Shown: positions 17,778 through 26,087 of the stretch, piece by piece | Numbering within the stretch: the first letter of the stretch is position 1 | Layout of the letters: each line of letters opens with the position of its first letter | From: CAWAND01 sp963797485 | Lineage (GTDB): Bacteria > Chloroflexota > Anaerolineae > Anaerolineales > E44-bin32 | Assembly (NCBI GenBank): GCA_963797485.1 | Contig: CAWCPF010000003.1 | Span: forward strand, 434,001 to 498,000 | Reading direction: 5' to 3' | Length of the DNA: 64,000 bases | The notes under the pieces: model-generated | What the model was told of the DNA's origin: nothing | Seen by the model: only the letters and a program-made list of their open reading frames with translations | Databases searched by the model: none | Program-made: the position numbers and the translations under genes

Positions 17778-19436
17778 TCATGCCTCGCCGAACAACGCCT
17801 GCTTGCCCTTGGCGGCCCGGGATTTCAGCGCCTCGCCCTCCACCACGCCCATGGCCGCGTAGAAGCTCTCGTCGTAGTCGCGCGATCGGACCACGACCGG
17901 CATGGGGACGGCATGGCCCATGATCAACGCCTGCTGCTGGGTGTCGAGCCGCGCCAGCACCTCGCGCAGCGCGCCGGCGCCGCTCACCCCCGAGAACACC
18001 GCCCGGATGTCGGCATCATTGTCCAGCAGGCAGGTGACCCGCGTCCCGATCTGGCTCATGACCTCGTCGTCGATCCCGCTTGGGCGCTGGTCCACGATCA
18101 ACAGGGTGACATTGTATTTCCGAAGCTCGCGGGCGATGTTGCCGAAGATGGTGTGGCCGGCAATCGATGGATCAAGGAACTTGTGCGCCTCCTCAATCAC
18201 GATCGTCAGTGGTTTGGGTTCATCCTGCTGCCCACCGGCCGCCAGGTTCTTCTGGTGGACATAGCGTTCATGGATGCGGCGCGTCAGGTAGTTGGCCACC
18301 AGGACATAGGCCGCCATGGTATTGCCATACGTGCCGAATTCGAGCACCACGCTCGTGCCCAGGCTCAGGCTGAGGAAGATCTCGTCCACGACGTCGTCGG
18401 CCACGCCGGGAACGATAAAGCCCATGCGCCGGAAGAACTCGAACTTGCGCTGGATGGCCCCCAGCGTGCCGGCCACGATACGTCCGCTGTCGATTAGTTG
18501 GGTGAGTTCCTCCGACCCCCCTTCGTCCAGGAGCTTGTCGATCCACTCGCGCCCGAGCTGACGGCGCAGGTAGTACAGCGCGCCGGTCTGGACATCACTC
18601 AATCCGAGAAGGCCGGACAGCATCTCGACGTCTTCTGGCTCGATTTGGTGCGAACCGATCTTCAGAACCCGATCAACCTTGCTCTTGCGGGCGCGTGACG
18701 TATCCTCATCAAGGGTGATCACGCGCACCCGGCCGTCGGTGAACAACTGCCGCAGGCCCTTGAAGGCGCGGCCGCTCTCGTCCTTGACCTCCCACCCATA
18801 ATCGTTGTGCATGTCGAAGATCAACGTGGAAGCCAGACCGGACCGGATGATCCCGGCCAGAAGGGTCCGCGTGATGAACGACTTGCCGGTGCCGCTCTTT
18901 CCAAACACTCCTGAGGAACGTTCGACGAAGCGCGGCAAGTCAAGGTTGACCTGCACCTGTTCCATGTCCAGAGGCGTGCCCACGAAAAAGTGGGTTTCGT
19001 CCTCTGCGCCGAAGACGCGCTCGACATCCTGGGGTGAGGCCTCGTAGACGGGTGAGAAATGGGCCGGGATGGTTTTGACCGGCCGGGGTGTGTCGTCCTC
19101 GGGGTCGAGCATCAGCATCGGGCTGACATGGATGGTGCCGTAGGCCACGCCGCCCCGATAGACTTCGGCCGTGAAATCGTCCTCCAGGTCGGGCGGCAGG
19201 TGAGTCAACTCAGGGTGGGTCGTATCCAGGGCGATATCCGTGACGATGCCGAAGAAGGTCCGGGATGACTCTCTGCCCTGGGCCACAACGTAGCGGCCGA
19301 CGGCCAGTTTCTCGAGCGTGAAGGCGGGGTCGAGCTTGACCGTCAGACCGGTGGCCAGCGATCCACCGACCACGGTGCCCAACGGACGGTCCATGGGCCG
19401 CGGGAACAGGGAGTCCAGGCTCGGCGTGTCGCTCAT
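17778..19436 (-). CDS. herA: HerA-type DNA translocase/helicase ATPase
   Basis: Hexameric FtsK/VirB4-like motor that, with the NurA nuclease, resects DNA ends in archaea and some bacteria. The 552 residues start with an N-terminal barrel region, then Walker A GKSGTGKSF near residue 200, Walker B LTIVIEEAHKFLDP, and the motif-III-like VTLLIVDQRPSGID; the C-terminal segment after residue 480 is typical of HerA. ATG 19436 removes a 22-residue extension without family features. It is the third gene of a nurA-unknown-herA unit under a promoter with a LexA box. A conjugative or phage packaging ATPase is unlikely given this context. Confidence 0.86.
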   Translation of the reverse strand: MSDTPSLDSLFPRPMDRPLGTVVGGSLATGLTVKLDPAFTLEKLAVGRYVVAQGRESSRTFFGIVTDIALDTTHPELTHLPPDLEDDFTAEVYRGGVAYGTIHVSPMLMLDPEDDTPRPVKTIPAHFSPVYEASPQDVERVFGAEDETHFFVGTPLDMEQVQVNLDLPRFVERSSGVFGKSGTGKSFITRTLLAGIIRSGLASTLIFDMHNDYGWEVKDESGRAFKGLRQLFTDGRVRVITLDEDTSRARKSKVDRVLKIGSHQIEPEDVEMLSGLLGLSDVQTGALYYLRRQLGREWIDKLLDEGGSEELTQLIDSGRIVAGTLGAIQRKFEFFRRMGFIVPGVADDVVDEIFLSLSLGTSVVLEFGTYGNTMAAYVLVANYLTRRIHERYVHQKNLAAGGQQDEPKPLTIVIEEAHKFLDPSIAGHTIFGNIARELRKYNVTLLIVDQRPSGIDDEVMSQIGTRVTCLLDNDADIRAVFSGVSGAGALREVLARLDTQQQALIMGHAVPMPVVVRSRDYDESFYAAMGVVEGEALKSRAAKGKQALFGEA

Positions 19437-19470
19437 GGCCTTCCCCGCCCGGGCCGCACCCAGCGCGAAC

Positions 19471-20037
19471 TCATGGCCGGAGCCCTCGCAGAACGTTTTC
19501 AAGCTGTATGAAGTCAGATGTCATCAGGCGGGCGCAGGCCCGGCCGGCTCGAATCAGATAGGTCCGGCGGTCGGTCTCGGGGCGCGCCGCCGCGGCTGTC
19601 TGGAAAGCCGCCGCCAGCAGGTCGGTGACGGCGATCTGAGGCGCGGCCAACACCAGCGGCACGAAGTCGAAGGTCTCGCTGAAAGCGCGCAAGTCGGCCT
19701 GGCCAAGATCGCGGATCGGGGCCAGGGTCAGAGGCGGCTGCGGCGGCAGGCGTTGGACGAAGCCCCCGCCCGCCTGGTAGCCGACCGCCAGCGCGCTGAA
19801 CTCCACCGGCACCTGTCGGTTGGCCTGGCCATCAGCCAACACCTCGGAGGTGGCGTTCTCGGCTGAAGCCATTTGGCGGGCGAACTCGTCATCCTGGATG
19901 CTGATATCGTAGATCAGGCCGATGACCTGGCTTGTCCCCTGCTGGGCTTCCGCCTGGCAGAATCCGCCAAACACCGGGAGCTCGGGTTCAGGCAGCCGCA
20001 AAGCGCCCACAAAGCCCCGCGTGCTGCAGCGCGTCAC
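19471..20037 (-). CDS. Unknown protein between nurA and herA
   Basis: A 188-residue protein that I do not recognise. It starts at GTG 20037 (weak ribosome site), 48 bases after nurA, and ends 34 bases before herA, so it is part of the repair operon. It has a Cys-rich N-terminus (TRCSTRGFVG), a probable beta-rich half with VIGLIYDISIQDDEF, and a helical second half containing AVTDLLAAAFQTAAAARPE. No metal cluster or nucleotide motif is evident. It may be an adaptor between the nuclease and the motor, or a separate barrel domain of HerA; this is inference. Confidence 0.7.
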   Translation of the reverse strand: MTRCSTRGFVGALRLPEPELPVFGGFCQAEAQQGTSQVIGLIYDISIQDDEFARQMASAENATSEVLADGQANRQVPVEFSALAVGYQAGGGFVQRLPPQPPLTLAPIRDLGQADLRAFSETFDFVPLVLAAPQIAVTDLLAAAFQTAAAARPETDRRTYLIRAGRACARLMTSDFIQLENVLRGLRP

Positions 20038-20085
20038 TCGGCCGATCCAGTTGCCCGAACTCGCTCACCCTTCAGCCTCTCCGGT

Positions 20086-21267
20086 CTACAGTTGGTGCCG
20101 GCGCCGGCCGCCCAGCCAGCGCTTGGCCGTTTGCTTGCGCGAGCGTTCGGGCCTGACCCCCTGATTGAGCAGGGCCTCATCGAGCAGACCGGTGACGACC
20201 TCACGATCCGCCTGAGTGATCAGGGCGAGCTCATGGGCGCGTGCCAGCACATACGGGAACCCGCCTGTTGATCGGCCCTGTTCGATCAAGCCGGCGTGCA
20301 CCCGGTCCACCAGGCCAGGAGCCCGGGCCACCCAGATCGGGATCTCCACCCTCATGGGGTCTTCTGCCCCCGGTGGACGAACATAAAAGCATACGACCTC
20401 GTGCCCGGCCGCCTTGAACTCCGGGTGCGCAGGCACGACCGAAAACAGGGCGCTCCGATGCCCCTCGGGCAGCAGTCGCGCGAACAGGCCCCGGTCGGTC
20501 AGCCCCGGATATGGATCGTCCGCAAGCTGATCCGCTTGGATGGCATCCAACGGCATCTCCAGCAAGTGGACGAGCGCCAGGACGTTGGCATGCCTGGGGC
20601 GGTCAATGATGCCCGCCAGGGCGGCGCCGCCCGCCCGCAGCCTATCCATGTAAGCCAGATAATGTTTGACCAGCTCGCCGGTGGCGCGTCGAGCATGGCC
20701 CTGGTCTTGCAACGCGATCCACAGGGTCAGACCGTTGTCGAGCAGCGCCAGACAGGCTCGACCCGGGCGGGCCTCAGCCAATCGGGCCAGCTCGGCCATC
20801 TCAGCCACATCGCGGCGGGCGTTCACCAGGTCGGCGCCGATAAGTCCGCCCTGGGCAGGGTAAAGGTCTTCCCGTCCCGCATACAGCCTGGGATGAGTTG
20901 CCGTGACCGGTGGTTGACCGCTGCCAGGCACATAGACCAGGCTGCCGACGTTGATCAAAAAAAACAGGGCGGCAGCATGGCGATCAGGCGTGATCTGCGA
21001 GCCATCGGCGCCCACGATGTTCAACGACGGCTCAAGCATTGGGGCGGGTACGGTTTGGCCAAGGTTATCCGAGAGCGGGACCGAACCGCGCCAGTTCTCG
21101 CCGGCCCGACTCAGACGGAGGCGGAGCTCGTCAGGCTGGACTCGCTGGGCAGCTTCGAACGCCCCCAGCGCCCGGGGCCAAAGTGCCGACACGGCCCTGA
21201 GCTCTTGAGCGATTGAGACGCTCGCCGAGCGAATTTGAGGTGCCAGATTTGGAAGATCCAGGGACAT
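20086..21267 (-). CDS. nurA: NurA-domain nuclease
   Basis: 5'-3' nuclease partner of HerA in double-strand break processing. The 393 residues contain the first metal-binding motif IVGADGSQI near residue 86, where the Asp is catalytic in the family, and a second acidic strand CLALLDNGLTLW near residue 170; a conserved DRPRHANVL follows near 220. The C-terminal 25 residues are Arg/Lys-rich. ATG 21267 lies 15 bases downstream of a perfect LexA box that itself follows TATAAT. The operon structure (nurA first, herA last) supports the assignment. Confidence 0.84.
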   Translation of the reverse strand: MSLDLPNLAPQIRSASVSIAQELRAVSALWPRALGAFEAAQRVQPDELRLRLSRAGENWRGSVPLSDNLGQTVPAPMLEPSLNIVGADGSQITPDRHAAALFFLINVGSLVYVPGSGQPPVTATHPRLYAGREDLYPAQGGLIGADLVNARRDVAEMAELARLAEARPGRACLALLDNGLTLWIALQDQGHARRATGELVKHYLAYMDRLRAGGAALAGIIDRPRHANVLALVHLLEMPLDAIQADQLADDPYPGLTDRGLFARLLPEGHRSALFSVVPAHPEFKAAGHEVVCFYVRPPGAEDPMRVEIPIWVARAPGLVDRVHAGLIEQGRSTGGFPYVLARAHELALITQADREVVTGLLDEALLNQGVRPERSRKQTAKRWLGGRRRHQL

Positions 21268-21281
21268 GACGCCTACCGTTC

Positions 21282-21324
21282 GAACACCTGTTCCGCATTA
21301 TAGCCGACACGGATGGCCACGCAA
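21282..21324 (-). promoter_or_regulatory. nurA promoter with perfect LexA (SOS) box
   Basis: Minus strand: TTGCGT (21324-21319), 16-base spacer, TATAAT (21302-21297), then GAACACCTGTTC (21293-21282), a full GAAC-N4-GTTC palindrome placed over the expected transcription start. Bound LexA would block the promoter. Confidence 0.7.
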
Positions 21325-21418
21325 GACGGCAGGCAGGTGGTTTTGGCCGACAGAAAGAGGCTCCGCGGGGCTGGGGTGCCACATATGGGGGTCTTTCGCT
21401 CCGCCGTGGGCCTTGTGC

Positions 21419-21424
21419 TATACT
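21419..21424 (+). promoter_or_regulatory. -10 element opening the 21.4-29.6 kb gene block
   Basis: TATACT ends 8 bases before ATG 21433, predicting a leaderless transcript that starts the eight-gene block. Confidence 0.5.
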
Positions 21425-21432
21425 CCCACGCC

Positions 21433-21684
21433 ATGAACGCCGAGCGTCCAATGTCTGCTCGCGTCTTGGACTGGCTCCAGGGCAGCGGACTGGGCGGGAT
21501 CGCGGCCGCCATGCTCGAAGGCTTTGGCCCGCTGGGACCACTGGCGGCGCAGCTGACCTACCTGCTGGCACCGGTTCTCGAACAACCCGGTCAGGGCAGG
21601 ATGCACGACCTGGCCTCGTGGCTGGAGCAGCCTGAGAAGATTGACCGGTTAGCTGAAGAACTGCGGAAAGGAGAGGCGCCTTGA
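21433..21684 (+). CDS. Small protein of unknown function, first gene of conserved block
   Basis: An 83-residue protein with an amphipathic and hydrophobic centre (GIAAAMLEGFGPLGPLAAQLTYLL, cited as GFGPLGPLAAQLTYLL) and a charged C-terminus DRLAEELRKGE. ATG 21433 follows a -10 element without a ribosome site. The gene overlaps the next start by four bases. I do not recognise a family. The central segment could be a membrane-associated helix pair. Confidence 0.6.
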   Translation: MNAERPMSARVLDWLQGSGLGGIAAAMLEGFGPLGPLAAQLTYLLAPVLEQPGQGRMHDLASWLEQPEKIDRLAEELRKGEAP

Positions 21685-22427
21685 GCTCCACGGGGACGAT
21701 TGGCCTGGGCGTCCTGCTCCTGTTCATCCTGCTCATGCTCGCTTTTGCCAGCCTGGGACGCCGATGGGATGCAACGTTCCGAGAACTGCCAGGCCTGGAC
21801 GCGCTGGGCAACGCCATTGAGCGGGCTGTCGAAGCCGGTCAACGCGTCCACCTTTCCCTGGGCACCGGCTCGGTCCCGGGCAGCGACAGCGCCCCGGCCC
21901 TGGCGGGATTGGCCCTGCTCAAACGCATCGCCGCCATCACCTCGATGAGCGACAAACCCGTCGTGGCCACTTCTGGCGACGGGGCTATGGCCCTGCTGGC
22001 GCAGGACAGCCTGCGCACTGCCTATGAAGACGTCGGCGCCAAGGATCGGTTCGAGCCCATCTCCGGGCGCATGCTCGGCCCAACCCCCTACTCCTATGTG
22101 GCTACTCTGCCGACCATGCTCGACACCGAAGACGTGGCCGTTCACCTGATGGTGGGGTCGTTCGGGGCAGAAGCCGGGCTGGCGGCCGACTTCGGTTCCC
22201 GAAAGCAGGCTCTGGTCCTGGCGGGCACAGATGACACCCAGTCCCAGGCGCTGCTGTATGCCACGGCCGAGTACCCCCTGGTGGGTGAGGAGGTCTTCGC
22301 CGCCGGCGCCTACCTGGATGTCGGTCCGCTCCACAAAGCGAGCCTGCGCACCCAAGACGTGGTCCGGTATGTGATTGTGGGGGCCATCCTGGTGGGGGCG
22401 TTGCTGCACACACTGGGGATCGCCTGA
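21681..22427 (+). CDS. DUF6754-like membrane protein
   Basis: A 248-residue protein with one transmembrane helix at each end (residues 7-27 and about 225-245) and a soluble domain between. The soluble part contains GQRVHLSLGTGSVPGSD, SDKPVVATSGDGAMALLAQD and GSFGAEAGLAADFG. I recall this pattern from the uncharacterised DUF6754 family seen in Chloroflexota and some archaea. TTG 21681 is chosen because GGAGA lies 7 bases upstream and the previous gene stops here. It is likely part of a membrane assembly with the next genes. Confidence 0.65.
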   Translation: MSSTGTIGLGVLLLFILLMLAFASLGRRWDATFRELPGLDALGNAIERAVEAGQRVHLSLGTGSVPGSDSAPALAGLALLKRIAAITSMSDKPVVATSGDGAMALLAQDSLRTAYEDVGAKDRFEPISGRMLGPTPYSYVATLPTMLDTEDVAVHLMVGSFGAEAGLAADFGSRKQALVLAGTDDTQSQALLYATAEYPLVGEEVFAAGAYLDVGPLHKASLRTQDVVRYVIVGAILVGALLHTLGIA

Positions 22428-23062
22428 TGAAGCTCGGCGCGTATGTCATCTGGGCGGCGGTGGCTACCGCCACCGGGCTCTTTGTGCTGCTGGGTTATTT
22501 CATCCAACTGGATCTGCTGCTCGGGCTGCGCCTGCTCTTGATCCAGTGGGCTGTCCTGCTCGCGGCGGCGGCCCTGTTTCTCGGACTTTTCAATCTGCTG
22601 TCTGTGCATTGGAACAAGGTCAGCCTCCAGGAAAGCGGCTGGCCCTACAGCGCCCTGCTCATCCTCATGTTTCTTGTCACCCTGGTGCTGGGACTGCTGT
22701 TTGGTCCGGACTACCAGGCAGTGATCCTGCTGTTCCAGTATGTTCAGGTGCCGGTCGAGGCCAGCCTGCTGGCTTTGTTGGCCGTCTCGCTGGTTTTGGC
22801 CGGATTTCGCTTGTTGTCCAGGCGACGTGACCTGGCGAGCTTGGTGTTCATCGGCGCGGCATTGGTCACGCTGTTTGGCACGGCGCCCTGGCCCATTGGG
22901 GCCGAAAGCCTGCCGGCGGTGCTGGTCGGAGATGCCCGTGCCTGGCTCAGCCAGGTGCTGGCGGCCGGCGGCGCCCGAGGCATCTTGCTGGGCGTGGCGC
23001 TGGGTGCCATCACAACAGGCTTGCGGGTGCTGCTGGCCTCGGATCGGCCGTACGGGGATTAG
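22427..23062 (+). CDS. Polytopic membrane protein of unknown function
   Basis: A 211-residue protein with about six hydrophobic helices and short loops. Its ATG overlaps the previous stop as TGATG, indicating coupled translation. A charged cytoplasmic loop RLLSRRRDLAS separates helices four and five. No transporter motif is visible. Given its neighbours, a structural or scaffold role in the same complex is more likely than independent transport (inference). Confidence 0.6.
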   Translation: MKLGAYVIWAAVATATGLFVLLGYFIQLDLLLGLRLLLIQWAVLLAAAALFLGLFNLLSVHWNKVSLQESGWPYSALLILMFLVTLVLGLLFGPDYQAVILLFQYVQVPVEASLLALLAVSLVLAGFRLLSRRRDLASLVFIGAALVTLFGTAPWPIGAESLPAVLVGDARAWLSQVLAAGGARGILLGVALGAITTGLRVLLASDRPYGD

Positions 23063-23065
23063 CCG

Positions 23066-25384
23066 ATGGCCGAGATCCGTTGCCCCATGTGCAGCAAGCC
23101 CAATCCAGAAGACGCCGAGCTGTGTTCCTTCTGCGGCGCCCGGTTGAAGCCGCTGGTGGGCGGCGCAAGCGAGGCGGCCCAGCCCGCGGAGCCTTCCCCA
23201 TCGGGGCAAGATGAAGACCAGGTGCCCGATTGGCTGGCGCGGATTCGGACCAAGGCCAGGGAAGAACAGGTAGATGACGGCGAAGCAGAAGCCCCCGAGC
23301 CATCCGAAGCGAGCCCGGGCGCGCCGGATTGGCTCTCCCGGCTAAGGCAGGCCGAGCCGCTCCAAGAGCAGGGCCCGCCCGAAGGCGAGATCCCCGACTG
23401 GCTGGATGATGTACCCACCGAATCCGTCGAGACGGATGAGACTTCGCAGCCGGCAGAGCGGGCCCCTCGAGCAGCCTCCGATCAACCCGAAACCGGCTGG
23501 TTGGACCGGCTAAGGGCACGCACGCAATCCGAAGAAGAGGCCAGCTCGGCGGGTGAGGAACCGGTCTCGCCCGAGGACATTCTGGATGAATTTGCCGCCG
23601 AGAGCGCGCCCGACGCGTCCGCCGACTGGCTCTCGGAATTCGATGAGCCAACCGAGACCGAGGCACCCGCCGGTCGTGCCGCCGAAGGCGTCTCCCCCTG
23701 GGCGGAGTTTGAAACGCCGCCTGAGCCTGATGAGCCCGAGATGACCCCGCTGGCAGTCGAGTCGGAGGCTGCATCGGCTGAGGAAGACTGGCTGGACGGC
23801 ACGGCAACCGAGGCGGCGCAAGGCGGACTCCCGGATTGGATCTCAGAGCTAACCGAGTCATCAACCGGCGAAACTGGCGAGCCGGGCTCGTTCGCCGGTC
23901 TGGATGGGGAGGCGGTCGGAGCCGAGGACCGGCCCGCGTTCGAACCTGAGAGCCTCGAGCCGTCGGCGCCCGGCAACGACCAAGCACCGCAGGGGTTCGA
24001 CTGGGACGAAGCCGAGTTCGATTGGCAGGCCGATGACACGCAAGCGGCGATCTCCGAGGCTCCTCAGGAAGCGCCCTTTGAAAACCCCGAGCTACCGCAT
24101 GTGCAGGCTCTCATCCTGGATGAGCCAGGCGAGCCCGCGGCAGCTGATATCAAGGACTTCGATCTCTCGGCGATAGAACTGCCCGACTGGCTGGCCGAAG
24201 TGCGCCCCGACTCCGGAGAAGGCGAAGGCGGCCGCGGCAACCTGGCGCCCGCCACGATCCCGTCTTGGCTCGAGGCCATGCGTCCGGTTGAGACCTTTCG
24301 ACCAGTCATCGACATCGAGCCCGAGGAGGAGCAGACCGTCGAGTCGGTTGGCCCGCTGGCGGGGCTGAGGGGCGTGCTCCTGGCGGAGCCTGTCGTCGCC
24401 AAACCGCGCACGGCCACCGGCTCAGGCGCCCGTCTGGAGGTGACTGAACGTCAATACGCTCAAGCCGAGCTGTTGCAGCGCATTGTCTCTCAAGAAGAGC
24501 ACGAGCTTCCCGCGGCGGCGGCCGTGCGCCGGCCCTGGCCGGTAGCGCGCTGGGTGATCAGCCTGGTGATGATGGCGGCGGTGTTCGTGCCGGCGGTGAC
24601 CGGGGGACCGGTCTTCGCCATCCCGCAGCGCGTCTCGCGTGACTTGGGGCCGCTGGTGGGCATCGTCAACACCCTGCCGGTTGACCGGCCCGCTCTGCTG
24701 GTCTTCGACTACGAGCCCGGGTTCAGCGGCGAACTGAACGCCGTGGCTGAGCCCTTGATTGAAAACCTGCTGGCCCGCGGAATCAACATCGTGACCGTTT
24801 CCACCCGCCCCACCGGCCCGCCGCTGGCGGTGAACCTGATCGACCAGGTCGGCGCGCCCTACCAGGTGGAAGAAGGCCGCAATGTGCTCCATCTAGGGTA
24901 TCTCTCCGGCGGTCCGACCGCCGTGCAGCTGTTCTCGGCCGCCCCGCGTGAGGCCATCACCAAGGGCTTCATGACTCCGGCGGATCTTTCCGGCCAATCG
25001 CCGTGGGCCTCACCCATTTTGACCGACGTCCACCGCCTTGCCGACTTCGGCATGGTGGCGGTGATTGCCGCCGGTACGGACACCGCCAGAACGTGGGCAG
25101 AGCAGGCCCACCCGTGGATGGGGGACACGCCGCTGGTCATGGTCTTGAGCCAGGGGGCCGAGCCCCTGATCCGACCCTACTTTGAATCCCTGACGCCTCA
25201 GGTCAACGGGATCCTGTCCGGGCTTCCGACGGCGGTGGCCTACGAGCAACTCAACGGGCGGCAGGGACTGGCCTTCAACCGCTGGAACGGTTTTGGCGCC
25301 GGCGCGCTGGCGGCAGAGCTGGTCATTCTGGCCGGGCTGGGCTATGGCCTGGTGCTGTGGTACATGAGGCGGCGCAATGCCTGA
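23066..25384 (+). CDS. Zinc-ribbon scaffold with repeated PDWL motifs and two membrane helices
   Basis: A 772-residue protein. Residues 5-27 form a zinc ribbon (CPMC and CSFC pairs). Residues 45-430 are acidic, low-complexity sequence with repeated short motifs centred on D-W-L/I: VPDWLARIR, APDWLSRLR, IPDWLDDVP, GWLDRLRA, ADWLSEFDE, EDWLDGT, LPDWISELT, LPDWLAEVR and IPSWLEAMR. A transmembrane helix follows near residue 500, then about 220 residues likely outside with IVTVSTRPTGPP, and a C-terminal helix. The motif repeats look like multivalent docking sites for one partner. It overlaps the next gene by 8 bases. Function unknown. Confidence 0.7.
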   Translation: MAEIRCPMCSKPNPEDAELCSFCGARLKPLVGGASEAAQPAEPSPSGQDEDQVPDWLARIRTKAREEQVDDGEAEAPEPSEASPGAPDWLSRLRQAEPLQEQGPPEGEIPDWLDDVPTESVETDETSQPAERAPRAASDQPETGWLDRLRARTQSEEEASSAGEEPVSPEDILDEFAAESAPDASADWLSEFDEPTETEAPAGRAAEGVSPWAEFETPPEPDEPEMTPLAVESEAASAEEDWLDGTATEAAQGGLPDWISELTESSTGETGEPGSFAGLDGEAVGAEDRPAFEPESLEPSAPGNDQAPQGFDWDEAEFDWQADDTQAAISEAPQEAPFENPELPHVQALILDEPGEPAAADIKDFDLSAIELPDWLAEVRPDSGEGEGGRGNLAPATIPSWLEAMRPVETFRPVIDIEPEEEQTVESVGPLAGLRGVLLAEPVVAKPRTATGSGARLEVTERQYAQAELLQRIVSQEEHELPAAAAVRRPWPVARWVISLVMMAAVFVPAVTGGPVFAIPQRVSRDLGPLVGIVNTLPVDRPALLVFDYEPGFSGELNAVAEPLIENLLARGINIVTVSTRPTGPPLAVNLIDQVGAPYQVEEGRNVLHLGYLSGGPTAVQLFSAAPREAITKGFMTPADLSGQSPWASPILTDVHRLADFGMVAVIAAGTDTARTWAEQAHPWMGDTPLVMVLSQGAEPLIRPYFESLTPQVNGILSGLPTAVAYEQLNGRQGLAFNRWNGFGAGALAAELVILAGLGYGLVLWYMRRRNA

Positions 25385-26078
25385 ATTCACGGCCGACCTG
25401 TTTGGCGGGCTGTTGGCCTGGCTGCTGACTCTGATGGTGCTCAGCTTCTTGATCCGCGACAACCCGTTGTTCAGGGTGGCGACCTATGTGTTCGTGGGTG
25501 TGGCCTCGGGCTACGCCGGGGCGATCGCCTGGCACAACGTCCTCGAGCCGGGGTTGGTCGACCCGTTCGTCGCGCGCGGCCTGAGCGCGGCCACCGATAT
25601 CACCTTGATCGGTCCCTGGATCTTGATCCTGCTCCTGCTGTTCAAGCTCTCGGCCTCCACCTCCCGCCTGGGGAGCATTTCCACAGCCCTGCTGGTCGGT
25701 GTCGGCGCCGGTGTGGTGGTGGGTGGCGCCATCACGGGCACCTTGATCCCTCAGTCAGCCGCCGCCATGTCAACCCTCAGCCCGGCCGCAGTCACCCCGA
25801 CTACCGGCGAAACGGGAATTGAACGCAGCTTCAGCGTGCTGATGCTGTTGGTGGGCACGATCAGCACACTGGTCTACTTTCATTTCACAGCCCGGCGGAC
25901 TCCCGGGGGTGAGATTCGGCGCAATCGTCTGGTGGAGCTCGTCGCCTGGGTCGGTCGACTGTTCATCGCCGTGACCTTTGGGGTGATGTATGCCGGGGTC
26001 CTGATGGCCACCCTGATCGTGCTCTCGGAACGCGTGCAGTTCCTGGTGAACTACATTGCCCAATTCTTCGCGGGTTGA
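25377..26078 (+). CDS. Polytopic membrane protein of unknown function
   Basis: A 233-residue protein with about six transmembrane helices. ATG 25377 overlaps the end of the scaffold gene. A Thr/Ser/Pro-rich loop (AAMSTLSPAAVTPTTGE) lies between helices four and five. It resembles the 211-residue membrane protein two genes upstream in size and helix count, without obvious sequence identity; together they may form the membrane core of the unit. No motif identifies a substrate. Confidence 0.6.
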   Translation: MPEFTADLFGGLLAWLLTLMVLSFLIRDNPLFRVATYVFVGVASGYAGAIAWHNVLEPGLVDPFVARGLSAATDITLIGPWILILLLLFKLSASTSRLGSISTALLVGVGAGVVVGGAITGTLIPQSAAAMSTLSPAAVTPTTGETGIERSFSVLMLLVGTISTLVYFHFTARRTPGGEIRRNRLVELVAWVGRLFIAVTFGVMYAGVLMATLIVLSERVQFLVNYIAQFFAG

Positions 26079-26087
26079 GAAAGGCGC

